DNA of 16,449 bases from DASWTL01 sp036405495 (GTDB lineage: Bacteria; Bacteroidota; Bacteroidia; Sphingobacteriales; Sphingobacteriaceae), in assembly GCA_036405495.1 (NCBI GenBank), contig DASWXL010000029.1, positions 1 through 16,449 on the forward strand. Reading direction: 5' to 3'. Under the pieces are notes generated by a model. That model did no database searches and was not told where the DNA came from. It saw only the letters and a list, made by a program, of their open reading frames with translations. Position 1 is the stretch's first letter, and each line of letters opens with the position of its first letter. The translations under genes and the position numbers were made by a program. Shown here one piece after another: positions 8,404 to 14,740 of this stretch.

Positions 8404-9322
8404 GATAATACAACTCGGTTATCCATTTCGATGTGTCCGGTTCCGTCATGCGGTTGCTAATGAATTTCTGAAACGGAATGGCCGGCGATATATGGCGCAT
8501 GTCCCTCACATAATTGCTCATTTCAAGCATTGCATGGTCAACCGTAGCCTTTCCGCCGTTCACAGTAGCGATCAGAATATTTCCCGGTACCAGGCTTTTG
8601 AACCGTATGTTCCCGAAATTCTGAGCTTTCCTCTTAACAGGAATTGCCACCATAATACTATATTGTCGATTTTCCAAACGTGTAACATTCACCATCGGAT
8701 AGCCGTTTTTGTCAATACCCATTTTCTGCGTGTGCTTCAGTAACGAATTGATTAGGTCATAGATAGCATTTGTCGACGGGTATTCACGTGAAGTACTACT
8801 GATCACTGCAACCACTGTATCCTTTACCTTGCTGTATTCAATGCCGATGCCGTAAATATTTTCTTTGTTACCGGTGAATTTTTGAAAATGTTGCAACACC
8901 GCCTTCATCGCTCTTTCTATGTTCCGGGCCTTCTGGTATTCCCGTATCCGCCAAACCGGATTTAAACTCAGCGCATGATCAAACTGCCACCTTACAACCG
9001 TTATGTTTTTATCTATAGCACTAAAATTGAGCAGGCCGTTTACCGTCAGATCCCCCTGTTTTATCGCCGTGGCAACATAACTGTTCGTGAATTTTTCAAC
9101 GCGAAAACCAACATCTCCATAAGAGAACACATCATTCCCGGCTGGCTCAGAAGGCCACCAGCTTTTCCAGCCTCCATTAAAAAGAAGCAACCTGGTGACC
9201 GCTGCCTCCGGCACTTCAACCGTTACCGAATTCGATATCCGGAGCAGGTTTGGGACCGCCAGATACAACCAGCCCAGGGCTGCAACCAGAAAAGCTGTTA
9301 CTATCCAGATCAGTTTTTTCAT
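8393..9322 (-). CDS. Membrane-anchored protein with GyrI/AraC-type effector-binding domain
   Basis: About 309 residues. The ATG at 9322 is chosen; a GTG directly before it (9325) would add one residue. One N-terminal hydrophobic segment (about residues 5-24, WIVTAFLVAALGWLYLAV) should anchor it in the inner membrane. Residues 35-130 (VTVEVPEAAVTRLL, WKSWWPSE) resemble the start of SRPBCC/polyketide-cyclase-like folds. Residues 155-309 match GyrI-like effector-binding domains of the AraC/BmrR/SOUL-like superfamily, including the diagnostic ending DTSKWITELYYPIF. Such domains bind small hydrophobic or cationic molecules. There is no DNA-binding domain, so it is not an ordinary transcription activator. 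Facing outward, it could be a periplasmic ligand binder, but its partner is unknown. The last 11 bases overlap the end of FG-GAP gene 2 on the opposite strand, and the start is divergent from the GH65 operon. Confidence 0.85.
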   Translation of the reverse strand: MKKLIWIVTAFLVAALGWLYLAVPNLLRISNSVTVEVPEAAVTRLLLFNGGWKSWWPSEPAGNDVFSYGDVGFRVEKFTNSYVATAIKQGDLTVNGLLNFSAIDKNITVVRWQFDHALSLNPVWRIREYQKARNIERAMKAVLQHFQKFTGNKENIYGIGIEYSKVKDTVVAVISSTSREYPSTNAIYDLINSLLKHTQKMGIDKNGYPMVNVTRLENRQYSIMVAIPVKRKAQNFGNIRFKSLVPGNILIATVNGGKATVDHAMLEMSNYVRDMRHISPAIPFQKFISNRMTEPDTSKWITELYYPIF

Positions 9323-9460
9323 CACCGTTAACCTCGCCTTAAAAACTAAATTAAAAGATTTCAGAAGTATAGGCAGTAAACAACCTTTTGTCGTTTTTGA
9401 TTGTTATTTAAAAGACAAAGATCGGGTAGCGTTCAGAAAAACTTTAACCAGAACCGGTGA
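9323..9460. promoter_or_regulatory. Divergent intergenic region likely to hold promoters for both flanking genes
   Basis: These 138 bases separate the starts of two genes that point away from each other, so at least one promoter in each direction is expected. The middle is AT-rich, with TTTTG near 9386-9390 and TATTTAAAAG near 9405-9414. These are only partial matches to the Bacteroidota TTTG / TAnnTTTG promoter pattern. I could not place a convincing -7 or -33 element, so this is inferred from gene orientation. Confidence 0.4.
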
Positions 9461-11503
9461 ATGGCTAAAAAACTACTTACGCTTAGCTGCTTTCTTTTTT
9501 TGTTTATACAGGTATTTGCGCAGGGAAAGATCGACCCCTGGAGCGTAACCGCAAATAAAATAGATGCCGCTAATTATTTCGGGGTAACAGTTGCAAACGG
9601 CATGATCGGGATTGTCTCTTCGCCCGAACCGTTCAAAGTCAAAAACGTGGTTCTCGCCGGAGCTTATGATCTGTATGGACGCGGTCGTGTAAGCAACTTT
9701 TTGAGCAGCTTCAACCTGCTCAATATGAACTTCGATATTAACGGGCGCAGGCTCGACGGCAAATCGGTTAAAAACCTCACGCAGAAGCTGGATATGCGTC
9801 ATGCATCGTTCACCACTTGGTTCGATTACGCTGATCTCGCCACCGTAACTTATACTTATTACTCGCTCCGTCAAATGCCCTTCACTGTATTAATGGACGT
9901 TACCATTACGGCTAAAAGCGATATCACCATCACTCCTTCCAGTGTCATGGAAGCGCCCGATGCACTTAAAGATGTCCAGAATTATTATAACGAGATCGAC
10001 CGCCCGCACGTGGTCATCGGCTTGTTGTCCTCATCGGCCAGAAGCCCTACCGGAAAGCTTCAGCTCTGCGCTTCCACATCATTCCTCTTCACCGAAAGCC
10101 ATGGAAATGAACCTCGGGTGATCCACGAGATGTGGGATACCAATATGCACTCGATGAAATTCAGCAAGAAGGTTGCCGGCGGACAAACCTACCGGTTTGC
10201 CATTGCCGGTACTTCCATCACCTCTGCTCATCACGATGATCCCCTGAATGAAGCGGAGCGTTTAACGATTTTCGCAAAGCTTGAAGGTCGCGACCGTTTA
10301 CTTGGTTTTCATGAAAAAGCCTGGGATGACCTGTGGAAAAGCGATATTCAGATCGAGGGGGATGAACAGGCACAGCAGGACGTCCGCAGCATGTTATACC
10401 ATTTATATTCCTTTTCTCGTGCCGGAACTGCTCTGTCTCCGTCTCCGATGGGACTTTCCGGCTTAGGTTACAATGGCCACATTTTTTGGGATACGGAAGT
10501 CTGGATGTTTCCGCCCTTACTCGTCCTGCAGCCGGATATTGCGAGATCATTGGTCGAGTACCGTTTCCAGCGCCTCGAAGCCGCCAGACGAAACGCTTTT
10601 GCGCATGGTTACAAAGGTGCCATGTTTCCGTGGGAAAGTGCTGATACCGGCGTAGAGGTAACACCTGTTTGGGCTTTAAGCGGTCCGTTTGAGCACCATA
10701 TCACCGCCTGTGTGGCGTTAGCCGCATGGAACTACTATGCCGTAACCCAGGATAAAACCTGGCTTCGTGATCGGGGATGGCCCATTCTTTCGGCTACCGC
10801 CGATTTCTGGACAAGCCGTGTGGAGCGAAACGGTCCGGGGAAGTACGACATTAAAAATGTTGTCGCCGCTGATGAGTGGGCCGAAAACGTCGATAATAAC
10901 GCCTTCACCAATGCCGCGGCAAAAGTTAACCTCGAAAATGCCACCGCTGCAGCTAAGATCTTAGGGCTTGATCCCGATGCTGACTGGATGCATGTAGCGC
11001 AGAATATTCCGATCCTGAAGTTCGCCAACGGCGTGACGCAAGAGCATGCAACCTATAAAGGCGAAGGAATCAAGCAGGCCGATGTCAACCTGCTGCCTTA
11101 TCCCCTGAAAGTAATCTCAGATCCGGTACAGATCAGGAAAGACCTGGAATATTACGAAACACGGGTGCCTGACGAAGGAACACCAGCTATGACCCAGGCC
11201 ATTTTCGCTTTGCTTTATGCCCGTTTGGGGAATGCCGATAAAGCCTATCATTTCTTTAAGGATGCCTATGAGCCTAACCTCAATCCGCCGTTCAGGGTAA
11301 TTGCCGAAACCAAAGGCGGTACCAATCCATATTTTGCCACGGGAGCCGGAGGCGTTTTGCAAAGTGTACTGATGGGCTTTGGCGGGTTGGATATCACACC
11401 CAAAGGAATCGTTCAGCTAAAAAGTGCGCTGCCTCCCAAATGGAAGTCGCTAAAAATTACCGGTGTGGGCCCCGGGGAAAAAACATATACCGTAACCAAT
11501 TGA
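9461..11503 (+). CDS. Secreted GH65 alpha-glucoside hydrolase, candidate alpha-1,2-glucosidase (kojibiose hydrolase)
   Basis: A 680-residue protein with a type I signal peptide (cleavage after VFA, before QGKID), so periplasmic or secreted. The layout is that of GH65: an N-terminal beta-sandwich (about 27-270), an (alpha/alpha)6 barrel (about 300-620, with YNGHIFWDTEVWMFPPLL, KGAMFPWESA) and a short C-terminal sheet. The general acid is Glu472 in AADEWAENVDNNAFTN. Glu616, in the AETKGGTNPYFATGAGG loop, sits where hydrolytic GH65 members carry a general base. Phosphorylases have a phosphate-binding loop there instead, so hydrolysis is predicted. As I recall, the characterised Flavobacterium alpha-1,2-glucosidase uses residues with the same numbers. 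Alternatives are acid-trehalase-like or glucosyl-galactosyl-hydroxylysine glucosidase activity. It leads an operon with a small membrane protein. With the trehalase at 14741 it would release glucose from small alpha-glucosides in the periplasm. Confidence 0.88.
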   Translation: MAKKLLTLSCFLFLFIQVFAQGKIDPWSVTANKIDAANYFGVTVANGMIGIVSSPEPFKVKNVVLAGAYDLYGRGRVSNFLSSFNLLNMNFDINGRRLDGKSVKNLTQKLDMRHASFTTWFDYADLATVTYTYYSLRQMPFTVLMDVTITAKSDITITPSSVMEAPDALKDVQNYYNEIDRPHVVIGLLSSSARSPTGKLQLCASTSFLFTESHGNEPRVIHEMWDTNMHSMKFSKKVAGGQTYRFAIAGTSITSAHHDDPLNEAERLTIFAKLEGRDRLLGFHEKAWDDLWKSDIQIEGDEQAQQDVRSMLYHLYSFSRAGTALSPSPMGLSGLGYNGHIFWDTEVWMFPPLLVLQPDIARSLVEYRFQRLEAARRNAFAHGYKGAMFPWESADTGVEVTPVWALSGPFEHHITACVALAAWNYYAVTQDKTWLRDRGWPILSATADFWTSRVERNGPGKYDIKNVVAADEWAENVDNNAFTNAAAKVNLENATAAAKILGLDPDADWMHVAQNIPILKFANGVTQEHATYKGEGIKQADVNLLPYPLKVISDPVQIRKDLEYYETRVPDEGTPAMTQAIFALLYARLGNADKAYHFFKDAYEPNLNPPFRVIAETKGGTNPYFATGAGGVLQSVLMGFGGLDITPKGIVQLKSALPPKWKSLKITGVGPGEKTYTVTN

Positions 11504-12048
11504 AGAAGATCGCTGCCACCGGCCTGCTCATGGTTTTCCTGTTCAATATAATAGGATACAGGATTTTTTTTTATTACCTCGAACGCGAAGCGGATCTTCG
11601 TTTCGAAGCAAAGCTCGAAACCTTTTCGCATCTGGATAAAGGACTTATCACAGTCAAAATTCCCATAAATCTGCCATACCAGCTCAACTGGAAGAGTTTT
11701 GAAAGAGTAGACGGCGAGGTCTACGTTAAGGGTAAGGTTTACCGGTATGTTAAGCAGAAGGTATATCGAGATACGCTCATTCTGCTTTGCATCAACGACA
11801 AGGAAAAAACCGCTATTCAAAAGTACGGCGCAGAGTACTTTCAGAAAGTAAATGATCTCGCCACCGAAACGAATAAAAAGCCTGTTATTAAAAATCCTAA
11901 ACTCGATTTCTTTGAAGCGATTGAGCTTTTGTTTAATCCATTGTATGCGTCTGTAGTTTCGTACAGCACATATCATGAACGCTTACACCCTTTGGTAGCT
12001 TCTCATAAAAGAAAAATTCCGCCACGCCCGGTCGGCCTTCCCGTCTGA
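11500..12048 (+). CDS. Small membrane-anchored protein of a Bacteroidota family of unknown function
   Basis: Read from TTG 11500, this is 182 residues beginning (M)KKIAATGLLMVFLFNIIGY, a single N-terminal membrane segment. The TTG overlaps the GH65 stop as TTGA, pointing to translational coupling. An ATG at 11440 is open but lies deep in the GH65 gene, and ATG 11530 would cut into the membrane segment. The body has ITVKIPINLPYQLNWKSFER, a GEVYVKGKVYRYVKQKV strand pattern and DTLILLCINDKEKT. I have seen this layout in uncharacterised Bacteroidota proteins (N-terminal anchor, VPLN-type strand, VYxxVKxK, LLCINDxKE), but I know of no assigned function. Its tail is basic (SHKRKIPPRP). The stop TGA is supplied by the first unit of the palindromic array that follows. 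A T9 tract lies at 11564-11572 in the membrane-segment codons. Confidence 0.75.
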   Translation: MKKIAATGLLMVFLFNIIGYRIFFYYLEREADLRFEAKLETFSHLDKGLITVKIPINLPYQLNWKSFERVDGEVYVKGKVYRYVKQKVYRDTLILLCINDKEKTAIQKYGAEYFQKVNDLATETNKKPVIKNPKLDFFEAIELLFNPLYASVVSYSTYHERLHPLVASHKRKIPPRPVGLPV

Positions 12049-12154
12049 CAGATGCATCCTGCTGTGGGGCAGATGTGTTTCAACTGTCTGACAAAGGTGT
12101 CCGCTCGGGCAGAAGCACCCGACTGTCCGGCAGAAGTGTACCGCTGTCTGATAG
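12043..12154. repeat. Array of six degenerate ~21-bp units, each built on a CTGTCTGACAG-like palindrome
   Basis: Six 9-base cores start at 12043, 12064, 12086, 12104, 12125 and 12146: GTCTGACAG, GTGGGGCAG, GTCTGACAA, CTCGGGCAG, GTCCGGCAG and GTCTGATAG. Spacings are 21, 22, 18, 21 and 21 bases, about two helical turns. With the preceding CT, several cores form the near-palindrome CTGTC(T/C)G(A/G)CAG. Between cores is a looser AAGTGTCCG-like filler, so the units are tandem repeats rather than repeats with unique spacers. The first unit contains the stop codon of the upstream gene. A folded RNA, a protein-binding array or an intergenic repeat family are all possible. Confidence 0.8.
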
Positions 12155-12155
12155 T

Positions 12156-12169
12156 AGCTGTTAACAGCT
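12156..12169. repeat. Perfect 14-bp palindrome next to the repeat array
   Basis: AGCTGTTAACAGCT is an exact inverted repeat without spacer, 52 bases upstream of the haloperoxidase-family start codon. It directly follows the last unit of the palindromic array. A palindrome of this length in a promoter-proximal gap is typical of a dimer-binding operator, but the regulator is not identifiable here. Confidence 0.6.
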
Positions 12170-12221
12170 GCGAAAAGATCTTCCAACCTGTTGAATTTTT
12201 TACGAACAGAAACTATTCATT

Positions 12222-13571
12222 ATGAAACGATTTTTATTACCCGTTGCAGCGGTATTGCTCATGATATCCTCCTGCACCACCAAGAATTATACCCGGGTTG
12301 TTCATGATCCGGCTTTATACCGCGAAAGCGTTAAAAAGCTGAACGATATCATCCTGGAAAATAATTTCCCCCCAATGATCGCCTCCCGCAATTACGCTTA
12401 TGCTAACATTGCCGCCTTCGAGGTGATCGCCGCAGGCGATCAAGAAAATTATAATTCCCTTGCCGGACAGATCAGGCATCTTACCGGCGCTCCTAAACCG
12501 CCACAAGACGAACCGGTTGATTATCACTTCGCGGCCCTCCTTGCATTTTGCACCGTCGGCAATGCCGTAACCTTCCCCGAAGGCAGTATGAATGAATATG
12601 TCAGCAATCTGAAAGCAACTGCAAAAGACGCAGGGATGCCTGCTGCGGTGTTCAAAAGCACTGTAGCTTACGCTGATGCCGTTGCTAAACATGTTCTTAT
12701 GTGGAGCAAAGGCGACAACTACGCTCAAACCCGCTCGGCAAGTAAGCACGTGATCAAAGATGAAGATGGCCTCTGGATCCCAACGCCGACAATGTATGCG
12801 CCTGCGCTCGAGCCGCATTGGTCCACAATCCGCCCGCTTGTCCTCGATTCGGCATCCCAGATTATTGCTGCCTTGCCACCGGCTTTCGATATCAAAGATA
12901 TCAAAAGCCCATTCTACACAGGCGTATTAGAGGTAAAGAACACAGGCGATAACTTAACGGATGAGCAGAAGCATATTGCCGATTTCTGGGATGATAATCC
13001 CTTTAAAATGAATGTTGTCGGTCACGTTTCCTTTGCCACCAAAAAGTTTTCGCCCGGTGGTCACTGGATGAACATCGTCGGCATTGCATCACAAAAATCC
13101 AATGCCGACTTCAATAGTACCGTTGCTGCCTACACACAAACAGCAATAGCGCTGTTCGATGGCTTCATCAGTTGCTGGTACATGAAGTACCACACCAACT
13201 ACGTAAGGCCTGAAACAGTCATCAACAAACATTTTGATCCCGAGTGGCGCCCTTATATTCAAACTCCGCCTTTCCCGGAATACACCAGCGGTCATGGCGT
13301 AATTTCCGCTGCGGTTGCCGAAACACTAACGCAGACTTTCGGCGATGATTTCGCCTTTACCGACACATCGTTAAGGGAATTCGGCATCGCCGACAGGTCT
13401 TTTAAATCTTTTCGCGAGGCAGCTGTCGAAGCCGGAATGTCGCGGGTTTATGGTGGCATCCACTACGGTTTTACAGCTAAAGAAAGCTATACGCAGGGCA
13501 TGCTCGTGGGCCAGCTGGTGGCAACCCGGCTCGATTTCAGAAAGCCTCAGCCAATTAAAGCAAGCCGATAA
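12222..13571 (+). CDS. Vanadium-dependent haloperoxidase / PAP2-family lipoprotein
   Basis: A 449-residue protein with a lipoprotein signal ending LMISSC (Cys 18). The residues after it (TTKNYTR) lack acidic charge, so a periplasm-facing anchor is more likely than surface display. The three PAP2/haloperoxidase motifs are complete: K322xxxxxxR329P in KYHTNYVRP, S356-G357-H358 in EYTSGH, and R408xxxxxH414 in SRVYGGIHY. In this superfamily these residues bind vanadate or phosphate, and His414 would be the covalent ligand or nucleophile. Relatives are either haloperoxidases that oxidise halide with hydrogen peroxide or acid phosphatases, and the motifs alone do not decide between them. The long alpha-helical N-terminal half fits the haloperoxidase branch. 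The gene is 19 bases upstream of a barrel-protein gene, in the same operon, and follows the palindromic array. Confidence 0.9.
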   Translation: MKRFLLPVAAVLLMISSCTTKNYTRVVHDPALYRESVKKLNDIILENNFPPMIASRNYAYANIAAFEVIAAGDQENYNSLAGQIRHLTGAPKPPQDEPVDYHFAALLAFCTVGNAVTFPEGSMNEYVSNLKATAKDAGMPAAVFKSTVAYADAVAKHVLMWSKGDNYAQTRSASKHVIKDEDGLWIPTPTMYAPALEPHWSTIRPLVLDSASQIIAALPPAFDIKDIKSPFYTGVLEVKNTGDNLTDEQKHIADFWDDNPFKMNVVGHVSFATKKFSPGGHWMNIVGIASQKSNADFNSTVAAYTQTAIALFDGFISCWYMKYHTNYVRPETVINKHFDPEWRPYIQTPPFPEYTSGHGVISAAVAETLTQTFGDDFAFTDTSLREFGIADRSFKSFREAAVEAGMSRVYGGIHYGFTAKESYTQGMLVGQLVATRLDFRKPQPIKASR

Positions 13572-13590
13572 CAAATCAACCTGACAAACA

Positions 13591-14676
13591 ATGAAAAACT
13601 TTATACTATTTCTTGTGATGTGTCTGTTCTTGAACGAGGCATTTTCACAAGGCTGCGTTGCAATACGCAGTAATGGCAGTGTATGCACCGTAGAACATGC
13701 TATGGACGATACTACAGTAAAAGGATGGCAGTTAAACTCTGCTTACAGATATTTCAAATCGTTTCGCCATTTCCGCGGTAACCACGAAGAACCACAGCGC
13801 CTTATCGATAATACCGAGGTAATCAACTGGCAAAGTACCCTGGATGTGACTCTTATCCGGCAGTTGAATAACCGCTGGAGCTTAAGCCTGGGCGTTCCTG
13901 TTATTGTTAACAAGCGTTCATCGCTTTATGAGCACGGCCGGACCGAACGTCACAACAGCAGTTCAAAAGGTATAGGCGATGTCCGTGTTATTGCCAACCG
14001 GTGGATGTTAAACCCTGCGAAAGCGGCAAAAGGTAACTTTCAGTTTGGCCTTGGGGTCAAGTTCCCTACCGGGAACGCCGGAGCCACTGACGAGTTCTTC
14101 AATGTAGGGCCTGACCAAACCAGTCAGGTGCGCCCGGTAGATCAGTCCATCCAGCCCGGCGACGGCGGAGTTGGTGTCGTCACCGAACTGAACGGCTATT
14201 TCAGCATCAGCAGCCAGTTAAGTGCCTACAGCAACTTGTTTTATCTGATCAATCCCCGCGAGCAAAACGGCGTACGCACTTTTCGGGAAACTCTGTCGCC
14301 ACGGCTCGCCAACGAAGCCATAATGAGTGTCCCCGACCAGTACATGGCCCGGGTGGGAGTAAACTACGCCTTCGAAAATAAATGGAAACCTTTATCAGTT
14401 GCCGCAGGCGGCCGTATTGAGGGTATTCCCGTTTATGATCTGATTGGCGGCAGCGATGGTTTCCGCCGGCCCGGCTATGTTGTGTCGGTTGAACCTGCAT
14501 TTAACTACCAGTATAAAAAATTCAACTTTTTTGCCGTCGTACCTGTTGCTTTAAGCAGAAACCGCTTGCAAAGCATCACCGATAAAGAAAGCTCTGTAAC
14601 AACGGGAACTTTTGTTCAGGGCGATGCCGCTTTTGCGGACTACGTAGTCAATCTCGGTTTCACTGTTAAGTTTTAA
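13591..14676 (+). CDS. Outer-membrane beta-barrel protein, transporter-like, function unknown
   Basis: A 361-residue protein with a type I signal peptide cleaved after AFS, before QGC. The mature protein begins QGCVAIRSNGSVCTVEH, with two Cys ten residues apart, a start I have seen in related Bacteroidota barrels. The rest alternates polar and hydrophobic residues in strand-sized blocks (STLDVTLIRQL, WSLSLGVPVIVN, FQFGLGVKFPTGN, YMARVGVNYAF, VVSVEPAFNYQY) with a GIGDVRV turn. The terminal Phe (VNLGFTVKF) is an outer-membrane sorting signal. The overall pattern resembles MetA/phenol-degradation-type barrels that carry hydrophobic compounds, but that link is weak. Its start is 19 bases after the haloperoxidase-family stop, so the two are likely co-expressed and may act together. 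What passes through the barrel cannot be read from the sequence. Confidence 0.82.
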   Translation: MKNFILFLVMCLFLNEAFSQGCVAIRSNGSVCTVEHAMDDTTVKGWQLNSAYRYFKSFRHFRGNHEEPQRLIDNTEVINWQSTLDVTLIRQLNNRWSLSLGVPVIVNKRSSLYEHGRTERHNSSSKGIGDVRVIANRWMLNPAKAAKGNFQFGLGVKFPTGNAGATDEFFNVGPDQTSQVRPVDQSIQPGDGGVGVVTELNGYFSISSQLSAYSNLFYLINPREQNGVRTFRETLSPRLANEAIMSVPDQYMARVGVNYAFENKWKPLSVAAGGRIEGIPVYDLIGGSDGFRRPGYVVSVEPAFNYQYKKFNFFAVVPVALSRNRLQSITDKESSVTTGTFVQGDAAFADYVVNLGFTVKF

Positions 14677-14681
14677 CATCG

Positions 14682-14725
14682 GATGAGAGTGCTTCTGGTA
14701 AGATGTTATCTGAAGCGCTTTCATC
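14682..14725 (+). terminator. 14-bp stem hairpin between the barrel and trehalase genes
   Basis: GATGAGAGTGCTTC (14682-14695) pairs with GAAGCGCTTTCATC (14712-14725) over all 14 positions if two G-U pairs are allowed, around a 16-base loop. The tail TTTAAAA is a poor T tract, so termination may be partial. It begins five bases after the barrel stop and ends 15 bases before the trehalase start. It may act as an mRNA-stability or attenuation element. Part of the loop (GATGTTA, 14702-14708) can also pair with TAACATC at 14674-14680. Confidence 0.6.
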
Positions 14726-14740
14726 TTTAAAACAAGCTGC

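Noticed and set aside
9381..9420. Canonical Bacteroidota promoter (TTTG then TAnnTTTG) ahead of the GH65 gene
   Set aside because: A TTTG is present at 9387-9390, but no TAnnTTTG lies at the right distance, so only a general promoter region is recorded.
11440..11499. ATG 11440 as the start of the small membrane protein
   Set aside because: It would add 20 residues read out of frame through the conserved end of the GH65 gene and bury the membrane anchor inside the protein; TTG 11500 fits the family start.
9461..11503. Kojibiose or maltose phosphorylase
   Set aside because: The signal peptide and the Glu-containing ETKGGTN loop in place of a phosphate-binding loop point to hydrolysis.
12043..12170. 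CRISPR array
   Set aside because: Units are 18-22 bases in total with degenerate cores and no room for unique spacers, and no cas genes are present.
12191..12221. Promoter for the haloperoxidase-family gene using TTG 12191 and TATTC 12214
   Set aside because: The -7 match is poor and the implied transcript start would fall at or after the start codon.
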